From positions 68,776,984 through 68,840,983 of the forward strand of contig JAHLJT010003656.1 of the NCBI GenBank assembly GCA_031308135.1: a DNA stretch of 64,000 bases, read 5' to 3'. The position numbers and the translations under genes are program-made. The stretch comes from Acheta domesticus. Lineage: Eukaryota > Arthropoda > Insecta > Orthoptera > Gryllidae. Positions 1 through 11,300 of this stretch are shown here, one piece after another; position 1 is the first letter of the stretch, and each line of letters begins with the position of its first letter. Under the pieces are notes generated by a model. That model saw only the letters and a program-made list of their open reading frames with translations. It had not been told where the DNA came from and did no database searches.

Positions 1-17
1 CTAAGTTATTAAATACG

Positions 18-300
18 GGAGGGTGTTGATATTGTGCATTCTTTTGTTTATTTAATAACTTGTTCTTTGACTTTCTTTTATGTAATCTCTTAGACTTTTT
101 GACGTATGTAGAACGTTATTAAAATATTCAAGTGTGTCACCAAGTATTATTGTAGAACTGTGATAGTGTTAGATGTTTCAGAAGAATGTTGTATAAAAAG
201 ATATTTGTGTAGATAATAAAATATTCAGTGTATAGTATAAAAATATTCAAGAGTATAAAATATATAAAGTATAAAAATATTCAAGACATATATATATATA
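18..300 (+). mobile_element. 3' LTR (partial) of a plus-strand LTR retrotransposon
   Basis: A purine tract (gggaggg, about 19-25) is followed directly by tgttgatattgtgc, the usual order of polypurine tract and LTR start in Ty3/Gypsy elements. About 170 bases further on come a TATA-like tataaaaa and an aataaa. The internal part of this element would lie outside the window, to the left. The downstream LTR end is unclear because the sequence dissolves into repeats of ataaaatattca. It is on the opposite strand to the adjacent pol remnant, so these are two different elements. Confidence 0.45.
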
Positions 301-330
301 TGTCTATATATATAATCAAATACCCATTAC
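215..330. repeat. AT-rich short tandem repeats
   Basis: Units resembling gtataaaaatattcaaga recur three or four times, followed by an alternating TA stretch (tatatatatatgtctatatatata). This is low-complexity sequence at the tail of the LTR. Confidence 0.7.
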
Positions 331-363
331 AAAATATTTACGCTTTGATTCCTATGTTAAAAT

Positions 364-1247
364 CTACTCCTCCAAATATTTAGGCGGTTTTCTCTTACTA
401 ACCGATCTTCTATTATATTTACCTATCTGCTCTTCACTATTTGATTCTTTCGGTACTTCAGGTGCTGGTGTATCTATGTTTTCACGAAAGTCATTGTTTC
501 TCTCAATCTTCACCATTGTAGGTTCTTCTCCTTCTTCGAAGAACTTCTTCGCATGATTGACTTTCCTTTGATAAACGTTTCCCGCAGGTGAGCTTACGGT
601 AATTCTGTCCCTAAGTTTCTCTGTAACTCTGTACTTCACTAGACTGTACTCAGACTCGAGTTTGTAAGTCTTAGGCGGCTTAATAATTACCGTATCTCCT
701 GGTTTAATCTAAGATTTTTTGGCATTATTTTTCTTATCGTGGTACTCCTTTCTTTTTTCATTCCTCCAAGCATCTTGCTCTCTCATCTCTTCATCCAAAA
801 TCTTCTCTGTCGCAACTTGAGGAAGCTTTGTCCTAAGACGTCTCCCAAATATCATTTCTGCCGGTGATACGCCAGTTGTAGTGTGGAGTGTATACATCAG
901 CAGATAATCCAACAATTCTTCACGCCAATATCGTTTCTCGATTTGTGCAATCTTCAGTCTCTTAAGTATACTCGTTTTTTGTCGTTCCACTTCACCATTA
1001 GCTGCCGGCCACAGTGAAGCAGAATATTATATCTTAAACCCCTGTTCTTTTGCATTAATCTTCAATTTCCTACGCTACTCATGTGTTTCCCGCTGTCGCA
1101 TACCACCATTCGAGGGATACCATGACAAGCGAACATATCTCGTAGTGTTTGTATTACATTTTCCGAATTAATATTTCGCATCGTCGCTATTTCATAATAT
1201 CGTGAATAACAGTCAACTATCACCAAAATGTGATCCCTTGACGCCAA
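364..1247 (-). pseudogene. Ty3/Gypsy-type integrase and C-terminal region of pol (decayed)
   Basis: Three minus-strand reading frames carry successive parts of a retrotransposon integrase. At 1062-1247 is a catalytic-core fragment with VIVDCYSRY and a degenerate VCDSGKHMS where a DNG motif would be expected. At 709-990 is the post-core region with the conserved TGVSPAEMIFGRRLRT. At 364-639 is the C-terminal tail with NVYQRKVNHAKKF. Family knowledge: the core cuts and joins element DNA into the genome. Stops and frame changes separate the parts, so it cannot be functional. It lies downstream, on the minus strand, of the RNase H and RT remnants. Confidence 0.8.
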
Positions 1248-1486
1248 CTGGAACCATCAAGTCCATGGCTACGATGTACCAATGCTTATCAAGAAGTGGA
1301 TTCCTGGAAACAGGTGCGGTTTGATTGGAGTTTTAAACCAATTGACAACCTATGCATGTCTTGACAAATTTCTCAGCATCCATATCGACTCCATTCTACC
1401 AAATCTTGGAACGAAGACGATTCTTCATAGCTACTATTCCTGGGTGATCCTGATGTGCGAATTCCAGAACTCTGTGACGAAGAGCA

Positions 1487-2110
1487 TCAGGAATAACAAT
1501 TCGAGTGTCCTCTCAGTACTAAATTATTGAGAACGCACAATTTTTCTTTCAGAATCTTCATTCTTGAGCTAGGCAACGATGCCGAATTCCCACAAAATAG
1601 CGCCTTGCGAACTTCTATCAAAACAGGATCAGTTCTCGAACATTCGTCCAATTCCTCAGGGCTAATCGAACGAGGAACTGATTCCCTGGACACCCAGTTG
1701 ATATAAAGGTCATCTTCGTTTGACGAATTCCCTCCTGTCTGTAATTTACCTTCAGGTAATCTTGACAATGGATCCGCAATATTAGACTTACCACTTTTGT
1801 ATACCACCTTGTATTTGTAACCTTGTAACCGTAAAATCCATCTCTCGATTCTCACGCTAAGTTTCGAACGCGGCGAAAACATAAACTGCAACGCGCGATG
1901 ATGTTGTAAGCTCAGCGCCATGATGTATTAAGCTCAAACTGTAAGCCATATATCATTAAATGAAACTTTTCACAGGCATATACCAGAGCTAATGCCTCCC
2001 TTTCCGTTAGAGAATAACGTTTTTCACAATCAGTTTAGACTTCTACTCGCATATGAAATAACTCTCCACCCTTTTCGTCCTTTGTAATAAACGGCACCCA
2101 ATCCCAGGAT
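1487..2110 (-). pseudogene. Ty3/Gypsy RNase H region (decayed)
   Basis: The frame at 1487-1921 contains RIERWILRLQGYKYKVVYK and SNIADPLSRLPEG, the conserved end of the Ty3/Gypsy RNase H/connection region. Just upstream on the same strand (about 1960-2030) another frame reads EKRYSLTEREALALVYACEK, the classical RNase H start. Frames are interrupted between the two. This is the middle of the same minus-strand pol remnant as the RT and integrase pieces. Confidence 0.8.
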
Positions 2111-2305
2111 TCGCATCTGCAATTATTCTTGAAGGTGAATTCTGTTTATAAATTCCTAAACATTTCGTTTGCATTAGTTCCAATTTTAATTTGTTAAATG
2201 CATCATTTTCAATATGACCCCACTCAAACTTAACGCCTTATTTCGTTAGCCGCCTCAATGGAGCGCTAATTGTTGACAAATTGGGTATAAAAGATCCACA
2301 GAAGT

Positions 2306-2850
2306 TTACAAGTCCAAAAAAGTGCGCGTTTCCTCTCGAGTTTGATGCGATCTACATTTGTCAATTGCTTCTACTTTCGATTGCAACGGCCTATAGCCAG
2401 AAACAGAAATTGCAAAACCCAGGAAAACAATCTCCTGTTGCTTAAGTTCACATTTTCGCGGATTTATGGTTAAGCCGTCATACTTCAAAGCCAATTTCAA
2501 TCGACGATCATGCTCTTCCTCCGTTTCTGCAAATTCAACAATATCAATACAATTTTCTACTCCTTCGAAACCAGACAGAATAGACTTCAAAATTCTTTGA
2601 AACATCTCCGGCGCACAGCATGTCCCAAACATATACTTCGGTTTTTCTTTCTTGGCACACGGGGGGGTGTCAATAAAATGGAATATCTCACGGTATTTCT
2701 CGTCATTCTCGGTTGTGCAGCTAGGGTGAGTAGATGCCGTGAGGGGGCTGGGGCCGTCTGCTCCGAGCATCCTGCACGAGACGCATATTTCTAAATCGTA
2801 ACCATCTATGTGCAACTCCAAATTGAGCCTTCTCATTGGTCAGAATGTTA
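2306..2850 (-). pseudogene. Ty3/Gypsy reverse transcriptase fragment with defective active site
   Basis: The frame reads KYMFGTCCAPEMFQRIL (RT palm/finger motif), then CIDIVEFAETEEEHDRRL, then LTINPRKCELKQQEIVFLGF. In intact elements the second motif carries two adjacent catalytic aspartates; here only one remains, as if one codon was lost. The RT sequence upstream of KYMFG is broken by foreign sequence at about 2655-2790 that matches the palindromic MITE family of this window. Upstream pol, protease and gag are missing. Confidence 0.75.
2652..2760. mobile_element. Partial palindromic MITE (family P) inside the RT remnant
   Basis: The segment contains cttggcacacgggggggtgt and tggaatatctcacggtattt, which match the left arm of the element at 49826-50006 and the core shared with copies at 37713, 59794 and 60585. 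The right arm is truncated or very diverged. It interrupts the Ty3/Gypsy RT frame, so it arrived after that element. Confidence 0.6.
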
Positions 2851-3799
2851 GAACCGATTCAAGTAGTTGACATGGTGAACACATGGTGTCACGAGTTAAA
2901 CGAATCTTTGAGAATTGGTGTGAGTTGCTAGATCACGTGACTCCTTTGAGGGCACTTTGCAGCACATGTGTTCATTATTCGTAATTGTAATTGTAATTTG
3001 TTTGAAACTTAAAGAGTACATAGTATCGTTAAACATTACTAATAAATTTGAAGAATCAGTTAATGTTTCTCACTGCAATTTTAATCAGAAAAAGATATAA
3101 CTGCCTTAAGACATTAATTAATAAAATCTATAATTATTAAATACGTTGTTCTACTTAGAGAAAAGGGATTGAAGACTCCCGCAGGCAACTTATATCGGTC
3201 CAGCCCTTAAGAGTTCTGCAAGTTAAGGAAAGTTTTCCAACACCTGTTCTCTGTGCCCTTAACGGTATATTGTGCATTTGATTCTCTTAAGGTGGATGTA
3301 GTAAGTCGGCTAGTAATACCTTTCCACGCTGGATATCCGGCATACACTTTATATGCGGCACAATGTCTTGCTTAAACCCTCCTGATTTCTAATGCACTTC
3401 TATTATACTTTTTTCCCTGAAAAGTAACATTACATGCTCTTTTCTGAATTCTACTCATTTTTACCCGTTGTGAATTTCTTTAAGGGTCCCAGCAAACTGT
3501 TCTGTATTCAATTAATTCAGTCATTCAATAATTCTGACATTACTGAAAATTATTCGTAGTCTCTTCACAAATAATTAAATGAAGTACATTCAACTGAAGA
3601 AAGAGGGAGTCGCGACATTATTTAAATAATCTGTCATTAGTGTTTCATTCAGTACACACGGGTACATTTAGACAATGTGAGTGCTCTGTTTACGGTCGCC
3701 ATTGTGCCTCCTAGTAAGCACATTTTTAACTACTTGGAACGCCTCCAAGATTCCGACCAATGAGAAGGCTGAATTTGGAGGTACAGGATATACATGGTT
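2851..3799. other. No gene seen between Ty3/Gypsy remnant and LINE
   Basis: AT-rich sequence without a recognisable domain, splice-site pair or repeat shared with the rest of the window. A sharp rise in GC at about 3800 marks the probable 5' end of the LINE. Confidence 0.5.
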
Positions 3800-3968
3800 A
3801 CGATTCAGAAATATGAGCGCGAGACCGGCATAGCGGCGAACAGCGGCGTGCACAGGGCCTTTCACAGACGAAAGCACAGAGCACCAAAGCATTTTGTCTA
3901 TGGACGAAGAGCCCACAGCGCGTCGCCTTCACCTTCCGCGCGCTGCCCCCTCATGACCTCTCTGAGCT

Positions 3969-5756
3969 GTGCGAAGGGGGAAGCAGCAAGACTTGTGCAT
4001 TGTGAGACGATCGCTGCTCGCTGGAGCCGGAAACCGCGCGGAAACGCGTCTCGCCCGGCCGGGGCAGCCAGGCCACGAAGACGCCGCGGCGCGCCACGGA
4101 CGTGGAAGGACCGTGCTACGGCTCCAGCGGGGGACGGTGAAACGCACCGGTTCCCCGTCCGCTGACATGCTAAGTCAGCATGAGCATTCCCCTTCTGTTC
4201 GCAGGAGGATTGCTGCAAACGTGGGGCCATCCACGTCGGGCACCGCGCGGGACGCCGCTCAACCGGCCACCGTGACGCCGCTACCGCCGACGCCGACGCC
4301 CGCCACTGCGGGTGCCGCTGGCGTGACCTCGACGCCGCCCGTCTCAGCGGGCGCAGCCACTGCCTCTCCTGCGCCTGACGGCGAGGACGAGGACGACGGG
4401 GAGGGCGAGTTCACGCTCGTCCGCCGCCGCCGCCCGCCCCCCATCTTTCTCTACGGGGTGGCGGACATCTTCGGCCTCCTTGAAGGGGCTGCATGCGGCC
4501 ATGCGGCGAAGCCGAGATCACCGCGGAGGTGGCCGGTGACGCCGTAAGGGTTCGGTGCGCCTCGCATGTCGAGCTACCGGGATGCGCTCGCCGCCCTGGA
4601 GGAGAGAGCTGTGGAGTTCCACACGTACTCCACAGGAAACAGGAAAGTCTTGCGGTACGTCCTTCGGGGCATACGCTCGAGCTTTCCTTAGATACGCTCC
4701 ACGCTAACCTGGACCGTCTTGGCTTCCAGGTATCCAAGCTGGAGCGGATGACTAGCCAGCGGCCGGGACGACGCGGCAGGATGCCGCCGCTGATCGTAGC
4801 CACGTTGAATGACACGGAGCGCCACCGGTCGCTCCTCCAGGTCGATGCAATTCGTGGGCTCCGCGTGCGCGTGGAGTTGTATCGGCCACCGCGCGGGCCC
4901 ACGCAATGCCACAATTGCCTGGACTTCGGGCATATGGCGCGCAACTGCAAGCGCCGCACGCGCTGCAGGCAATGCGGCGACGCACACGACGTCGCCGATT
5001 GCCCTCTGGGGGCGAACGCCCCCGCAGAAGAGCGCCATTGCGCTAATTGCAATGGCAACAACCACGGCGCGAGGTATCGGGGCTGCCCCGAATTCAAGCG
5101 CCGTTGTTCTAGGGGGAACCCGGCGCAGCAGGAGCGGCACTGGCGACAGCAGCGGGATCGCGAGAGGCGCAGCCCGCATTCAGCAGAGGCGAGCGGCCGA
5201 CACGCAGTCGGAGGCGTCGCGTTCTCCCTCCCGGGAGCGCGAACCTTCGCGCCGACGCTCTCCCACGCCACCGCCGCCACGATCACCGCGGCCTCAGCGT
5301 TCGCAGCGACGCGAACGCCCACGCGCCCAGCGGCAGCAGCGTCGTCAGGAGCGCTCGTACGCGGACGCCCTGGTACCTCGCCCCCGCCCCGCCAGGGAGC
5401 GCCAGCCGTCGGCCGCCGCCGCGGCCCGCGAGGAGCGCGCTGCTCGCGTGGAGCAGCGGAGGCGGACGGCGGAGACGAGCACACTCCCCGCGTCTCTGGG
5501 CGAGCAGATGCGCGCCATGGATGCGACGTTGGAGGATCTCGCCCGAAACGGGGTCTCTCCTCAGCGCGTCATGAGCGCGCTGATGCGTGCCATCACTGGC
5601 TGCGACCCTCGAGAGTGGCCGCAGATCACACTAGTGTTGTTGTGCAGCAATTACTGCTGCACTCACACGAGGCGATTGAGGCTGCTGCGGGGGGAGCGTC
5701 GAGTGAGGCGAGCCCGTCCTCACCCACATCACGTCCCGCCCCTGCCCCTTAAATAA
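3969..5756 (+). pseudogene. LINE ORF1 (gag-like, triple CCHC), frameshifted
   Basis: The reading frame changes at least twice. At 3969-4547 a Pro/Ala/Ser-rich part ends in RRRPPPIFLYGV, the usual entry to the ORF1 RNA-binding domain. At 4493-5752 are FHTYSTGNRKVLRYVLRGI and three zinc knuckles (CHNCLDFGHMARNC, CRQCGDAHDVADC, CANCNGNNHGARYRGC, about 4905-5090). After a further shift near 5110 the Arg/Ser/Gln-rich tail with TLEDLARNGVSP continues at about 5130-5756. ORF1 proteins bind element RNA and form ribonucleoprotein particles. The 3' end abuts the ORF2 start at 5756. Confidence 0.8.
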
Positions 5757-7998
5757 TGGCTACTTCTTTTTATAGCAATTGCGGCCCCGTTGCTTTCTGG
5801 AACTGCAACGGCATCTGTACGCGTTCGAGGCAGGCAGAGCTTCACAGCTTTCTCGCTCGGCACAATATTTCAGTAATGATGCTGGGTGAAACATGGCTGA
5901 GCCCGCATCTGTCTTTTAACATTCCAGGCTTCATCTGCTACAGGAACGACAGAGCAGCACAAGCAGCTAACACGACGGCCGTCAACAGAGGCGGAACAGC
6001 AATTCTTATAAGACGCAACATTAATCACTATGTTACAGTTCTCCCGCAGCTACAGCACGCCGAGGCCACTGCTGTTGTCGTACAGACGGAGCGCGGACCG
6101 CTGCGACTTGTCTCTCTGTACGCCCGTCCCGACCGCTCCGCGGAAACGTGCGCCATACTAGCTGCAGATATTGCAAAACTAGTAGAGGCAAACGCAACTT
6201 CCAACACTCGTAGCAGGCGATTATAACGCCAAGCACACGGCCTGGAGTTCCCGCATCACCTGTCCGCGCGGCCGTAAGCTGAAAGCTGTTGCTGATGCAA
6301 ACGGTTGCGAGATCTTTGCTCCCTCATCACCCACCTACTTTCCTTACAACTCCAACAACAAACCAGATGTTCTTGACATTGCACTCTGTCAAAACATTCA
6401 CTATCCACCCACCCTTTCCATCAATTACGAACTCTCCTCTGATCAATTTCCCGATAATAGCGGACATGAGACGCGGCGGCCTGACGCTGTCCACTGCACC
6501 CACGACGCAGGAGCGGCGCACTAATTGGAAACAATTTCAGACGGAGCTGCAGCAGCGCATACCTGACGCGTCTGCTCTTTCAGGACCGCAGCAGATAGAA
6601 GCTGGAGCAACAAAATTCGCCGAAGCTGCGACAGACAGCCTCAATGCTGCAGCAGAGAAGCAGCGTTCCTCAAAAAAGGAGCAGCCACTAACTCCTTATT
6701 TACTTAATTTGATTTGCAGGAAGAGCAGAGCGCGCAGAGTATGGCAGAGCACGCGACACCCAGCTAACAAGCGGGAGCTAAACCGATTGAAACGCAAAGT
6801 TGAAATCGAGTTAGCGGATTACCGCAATCAGAAATGGGATAAATTTCTTTCAGGCCTCAAACCTGAGGACAATTCGCTATGGAGAATATCTCGCATGCTT
6901 TCCAGGGCGCCGATTACAGAGCCGCCGCTTCAGAACTGCGCAGGAGAGTTCGCGGAATCCAATGAGGAGAAAGCTGAGCTTCTCGCTAATGTCCTAGAAT
7001 TTCAGTTTTAGCCGGTCGAGGAGTCGCCGCCGTTACCGCACGTTGTCGAAGTGCAACAAACCGTGACGGCGGCACTGCACGCGCCCGCCGACGAGCCGAG
7101 TTTCACTACTGAAGCTGAAGTAGCGGCGGCCATCGCGGAGCTGAAAGCTAAAAAAGCTCCCGCCCCCGACGGCATCACAAACGACGTCCTGAAGAAGATG
7201 CCGCAGCAAGCCATAGTGTTTTTGGTCGCTTTATTTAATGCAATTTTTATGTTTCAGCATTTCCCGAGTCAGTGGAAGCACGCGCATGTGCTTACTTTTC
7301 ATAAGCAGGGAAAGAATCCCAAATTCCCCGATAGGCCAATAAGCCTTCTTAATACACTCGGAAAACTTTGTGAAAAATTAATACTTAATAGAATTCTCAA
7401 ATTTATTACAGATAATTCTTTAATCAATAACGAGCAGTTTGGCTTCCGTGCAAAACAGCACAACGCATCAGCTTGTGCGAATCACGGACCGCAAAAGACG
7501 CAACTTCAATGAAGGCCGATTTACAGGTGGAGTATTCCTCGACGTCGCCAGCGCCTTTGACAAGGTCTGGCACGCCGGTCTCCTATACAAACTTCACACC
7601 CTGAACTTCCCTTCATACCTTTTGCACCTTCTTCATTCATACCTGGCAAACAGAACGTTTCAAGTTCACGCTTCTGAATGCCAAATCCACAAGCCGCGCC
7701 GTGCGGGCCGGAGTGCCGCAAGGGAGCGTGATACGCTCTTCAGCCTGTACGTGCGTGACATTCCTACGCACCCGCAAACGGAACTCGCCTTGTATGCTGA
7801 CGATACGGCTGTAATAGCCACGTCAAAAAGAATCGAGCTTCTTCAGAAGTATTTGGATCAGCATTTACTTCAGATCCACGAGTGGCTGAAGCTGTGGCGG
7901 GTCAAAGTCAACGTGGGTAAGAGTGCTGCGGTACTCTTCACACGGAAATGGCGATTCACACAGCCGAGGCCGCTCGCGCTATGCGGAGACGAAATTAA
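5756..7998 (+). pseudogene. LINE ORF2, 5' part: endonuclease and reverse transcriptase
   Basis: The start ATG at 5756 follows the ORF1 stop directly. The endonuclease shows FWNCNGI (Asn), MMLGETWLS (catalytic Glu), GGTAILIRR and, after a frameshift near 6220, DYNAKHTAWSSR. The RT follows: KAKKAPAPDGITNDVLKK, RPISLLNTLGKLCEKLI, NEQFGFRAKQH, then after another shift VFLDVASAFDKVWHAGLL and LALYADDTAVIATSKR, so the catalytic Asp pair is intact. Stops at about 6226 and 7011 and the shift near 7500 mean it is dead. At 7998 it is interrupted by an insertion. Confidence 0.85.
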
Positions 7999-8757
7999 TA
8001 TTATGGAAGCCGTGCTTCTATTCACCCCAGCACTTGTACTTTATAAGGGGGGCCGAAGCCCCAGGGTGGGTACCCGGGCGTTAGCCCCTAACCCCACCCT
8101 CATCCGGTGTACAAGGACACCATCCGACTTATATCCGGATCCCGCCGGAACGCAGTTTGCCGTCTCGGCAACCTCCCCATACAATGCCTGGGTCTAAGGC
8201 CGCCCCGCCAGCTCGGAGCTCCCAGTTATCCAGACTGGTACCGGAGTCAATGTCGCCTGTATGACGACGCGCCACTCACATGCGCCGGGACACCGCGTCC
8301 CTCCTCTATGCCCAGAGTATCGGGCCACTGCCACGACGAAGCCAAGTGCCCAACTGGGGGCCGCCCGGGATTTCTCCCGGGGGGCCTGGGGCCTCCAACC
8401 CGTCTTCCCACTGCCAACACTTAAGGCTATCGACCTGGGTGAAGCCGTTACCAGTGACAACCTGGCTGAAGGTAAGGCAACAGCCGGACTTCTATTTGTG
8501 AGCTCCAGAGCACCCCGAAGGGCGTCCTTCACCCAATCCTGTCATGAGGTCGGACGGACTCTAGGTCAACGCGCCAGGGGCCCAACTGAGGGGCCGCCGG
8601 GTTGAACCGACGGCCCGGAGCTTGGCTTTCCTACTCACTGCCTACACCTTTAGGCTAACGACCTGAGATGGGGCCGCGTGCTCGGGGTCCGGGTGGTCGC
8701 CGCGCTCTCACCAGAGGTCGTGGCCACCTACGTGACACACGCCTCCCCCGTGCGGGG
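7999..8757. mobile_element. 759-bp GC-rich insertion in LINE ORF2, 11-bp TSD
   Basis: The segment is bounded by identical gacgaaattaa copies (7988-7998 and 8758-8768). Removing it and one copy restores ORF2 as ...GDEIKWAKSVKYLG. It has no terminal inverted repeats, no poly(A) and no recognisable ORF. It contains related internal blocks (acttaaggctatcgacctgg near 8420 and ctttaggctaacgacctgag near 8648) and is rich in CCGG-type words. An 11-bp duplication without inverted repeats suggests a non-autonomous retroposon. I do not recognise the family. Confidence 0.75.
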
Positions 8758-9247
8758 GACGAAATTAAATGGGCAAAAAGTGTTAAATATCTAGGCGTTA
8801 CGCTAGATAGCCCGCTTACATTTAAAATGCACATAGAAAACGTGCAAAAGAAAGCGCGGCAGACCAAAGGCAGATTGCGAAGCTTGTTTCATAAGCGGAG
8901 CAAACTATCTACGGCAAACTGCCTCACGCTTTATTAAGGCAATTATTAGGCCGCAAATGGACTACGCATGTCCGAGTTGGGCAATTGCAGCAGATACACG
9001 TTTGAAAAAACTGCAAGTAGTTCAAAATGAATGCCTCAGGGTCGCCCTCTGCGCCCCAAGGTATATTCCTATAAAAGCTCTACATCACGATTTGGCAATG
9101 CCACTGCTAATTGAACATATCAAAAAAATAACAACACAATTTTTCAAAGACGCTGCTGACTCGGAAAACACTCTCATTGCCTCTCTCGCTTCATACCAAC
9201 CCGAAAAAGAGGCAAGGTATAAGCGACCGAAGCACTTTCTGGAGTAA
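8758..9247 (+). pseudogene. LINE ORF2, 3' part (RT thumb and C-terminus)
   Basis: After the insertion ORF2 resumes with KWAKSVKYLGVTLDSPLTF, a conserved block past the RT active site. A frame change near 8935 leads to PQMDYACPSWAIAADTRLKK and QNECLRVALCAPRYIP, the usual Jockey ORF2 C-terminal signature. The stop is at 9245-9247, followed by a short 3' UTR. Confidence 0.8.
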
Positions 9248-9359
9248 GAGAAATCTGAAAGCAGCTAAATGAGACTTGAAACATAAAACTTTGTATTTCT
9301 GCACACGCAATGCGCGCGCCAGCTGGCTACTGTCGTTCTGACCTTCTGTTCTTTTCATC

Positions 9360-9747
9360 TGTTACAGGATTGGCGATAGATGCCCGTAAGGGTAGGAATG
9401 GCTGCACCGCAGTGGCGTGAACGCGCATTGCACTTACGTGCGTTCACAAAGCTGCACAAAGTTCTCGCTCGCTCAAGGCAGTGCAGAGATTATTGAAGTG
9501 CCCGAGTGAGAGTTGTGATTAAGTGATACCGTGAACGACCCGGCTTAGATATTGTTATTCCGCCTCTTGGTATATTGGTTGACTGTGCAAGTGTTTGGTA
9601 CATCTCACAGTATAAACGGTAACTTGGCTTGATTAATGGTACATTCTTTTGGGTTACCGGAACGATACATATTTGTATAAAAGCTGAGTGTATGTAAAAT
9701 AAAAAATCTGGTTCACGAAGTCTGCCTGTTTTTTTCTGAACATAACA
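9360..9747 (+). mobile_element. 5' LTR of a Ty3/Gypsy-type element
   Basis: The segment starts tgttacagg and ends gaacataaca, a TGTTA/TAACA terminal pair. Near the 3' end tataaaag (about 9676) is followed 20-25 bases later by aataaa, a compact promoter/poly(A) arrangement seen in small Ty3/Gypsy LTRs. Directly after it (9750) comes tggcgacgagg, a typical primer-binding-site sequence, then a gag frame. The LTR sits at the 3' end of the LINE, so it probably inserted there. Confidence 0.7.
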
Positions 9748-9762
9748 ATTGGCGACGAGGTG
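9748..9762 (+). other. Probable primer-binding site of the LTR element
   Basis: The sequence tggcgacgagg lies two bases after the LTR end. It matches the tRNA-primer-complementary sequences common in Ty3/Gypsy elements. Confidence 0.5.
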
Positions 9763-9790
9763 AAAGTGAATATAGGCGAGTTCACCGGCC

Positions 9791-10450
9791 CAGTCAGAGC
9801 TGGCACAAGTGCTGCAGGTTATGCAACAACAGCAACAGCATCAACAGCAGCTACAACTGATACAACAAATAGCAGTGGGACAAGAAAAGCAGCTACAAGC
9901 GCAATGGGAAATGATGAAGAACGTGAATACAAACAGAGGCGAGCAAGCGCCGGCGCCATGTGCCCCATTTCTGCCGCAAATGGAAGACTGGTTCGAGTAC
10001 GTAGAAAGAGTAGAACAACATTGGTTCTGTTATAGGGTTGAGAGCGAGGAAAAGAAGCGTGCGGCGTTTCTGAGCACAGTGGGTAGTGAGGACAAACGCT
10101 TTATTAAAGAAATTGTGCAATGAAAGAGAGACTAGTAAATTAACTTGGTCACAAATTAAGGAAATATTAAATAAACATTACGAAAAGACCGCATGTAGTG
10201 GCCGCAAGGTATGCGTTCTTCCAATGCAGAAAGAAGGATACACAGACGCATACGGAGTGGATAACGGAGTTGAGGGGGTTGGCAAGTTGTGATTTCAAAT
10301 GCCAATCGGAGAAGTGCAAAAAATCGTACGCGGAAACTTTAATAAGAGACGCAGTAATTTTGAATACCACAGAGGATAAAATAAGATTTGAGGCTCTCAA
10401 GAACAGTGATCCCTCACTCGAGGAAATTCAGAAGTTGAAAAAGAAACGTT
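9791..10450 (+). pseudogene. Ty3/Gypsy gag fragment, frameshifted
   Basis: A Gln-rich start (MLQVMQQQQQHQQQ) leads to PFLPQMEDWFEYVERVEQHW and KKRAAFLSTVGSEDKRFIKE, a recognisable Ty3/Gypsy capsid pattern. After a frameshift near 10120 it continues as ETSKLTWSQIKEILNKHYE and, in another frame, FFQCRKKDTQTHTEWITELR and SYAETLIRDAVILN. No protease or pol follows, so the element is truncated at about 10450-10500. Confidence 0.7.
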
Positions 10451-10499
10451 TTTCATACTTTAATCTACAAGATGAGATACTTCTAGACATTCTTCAATA

Positions 10500-10927
10500 A
10501 AATTTTCGTTTCGGCGCTTCAATACCAACAATGCCACCTAAATATTTCAGCCCTTCTTGCTGGTATCCATTTCTGTGGCAACACGCTTAGAAGGTTTAGA
10601 TTCCTCAAATCTTATATTTACGCTTTCTGCATACACTGTGGTTTGTGCAGTCAGATTAGGTTTATTTGCATAACCATTAATTCAAGATTTGCTCTCCAGC
10701 AACAACTAGAAGTACTATTATAGTTGCTTGATACCTATGAAGATTGTTTCTTATGCTTGTAGTGAAACTATTCAATTAACGTTTTGCCATGGTCTGTAAG
10801 TGCTGTGTACTTAATTGTGGAGGGTTGTGGGTGAACAATGAAGTGTGAAGACTTGTGTTTGTGTTTTACCTGTACCAATATTTTCGTCATTATTCGATGA
10901 AATATTCAAGTCAGCGGGTTCAGAAGC
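10500..10927. other. Unassigned AT-rich stretch
   Basis: No domain, tRNA or repeat is recognised between the gag remnant and the first copy of the 10.9/15.2-kb repeat. Confidence 0.4.
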
Positions 10928-11300
10928 GTAGCTTTCTCAAAAGTAAAAAGCTAATATTTTTGTGACTATCACGAAAAGCTAAAACCTAACTGACAAAGAA
11001 TATTGAATAATTACTTCAAATGTCTTTAAGTGAGTGTTGGAAATTGTTCCAAGAAAATTCTCCATGCTATTGAATAAATATTTATTGAAAATTTCTTTTA
11101 CACATTAATTGCTTTGTTTTTATTTTTATTTGTTATTGTATTAGTACATTGCAAGTTACCTTCATAGATTTTTAAACAAATAAACACGTTTCGTTAACTC
11201 TTAGAATGAAAATAGAAGGATAGGGATGAGTGTGGGGTCTAATATGCGAGAATTCTCGCACGGGTACGCGGAGGTAGTGGGGGAAAACAAGTGCTATGGC
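10928..11300 (+). repeat. Diverged direct repeat, copy 1
   Basis: Blocks tagctttctcaaaagtaaaa, gaatattgaataattacttc, attgaataaatatttattga and gtggggtctaatatgcgaga recur in the same order and spacing at 15190-15530. Both copies contain AATAAA-like words and a GC-richer end, as in a retroposon 3' region or an old segmental duplication. No coding potential is visible. The two copies lie on either side of the hAT element. Confidence 0.6.

Larger units (their letters stand above)
3800..9300 (+). mobile_element. Jockey-type non-LTR retrotransposon (LINE), broken copy
   Basis: A two-ORF plus-strand element: ORF1 with three CCHC zinc knuckles, then ORF2 with an apurinic-like endonuclease, a reverse transcriptase and a C-terminal region. 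The order, the triple CCHC cluster and the VFLDVASAFDKVW and YADDTAVIA motifs place it in the Jockey superfamily. The GC-rich 5' part against AT-rich flanks gives an approximate start. ORF1 and ORF2 have frameshifts, and ORF2 is split by a 759-bp insertion. The 3' UTR is cut off by, or runs into, the LTR starting at 9360. I found no target-site duplication for the LINE itself. Confidence 0.85.

Noticed and set aside
4411..5484. Minus-strand 357-codon frame
   Set aside because: Antisense of the GC-rich LINE ORF1 with its three zinc knuckles.
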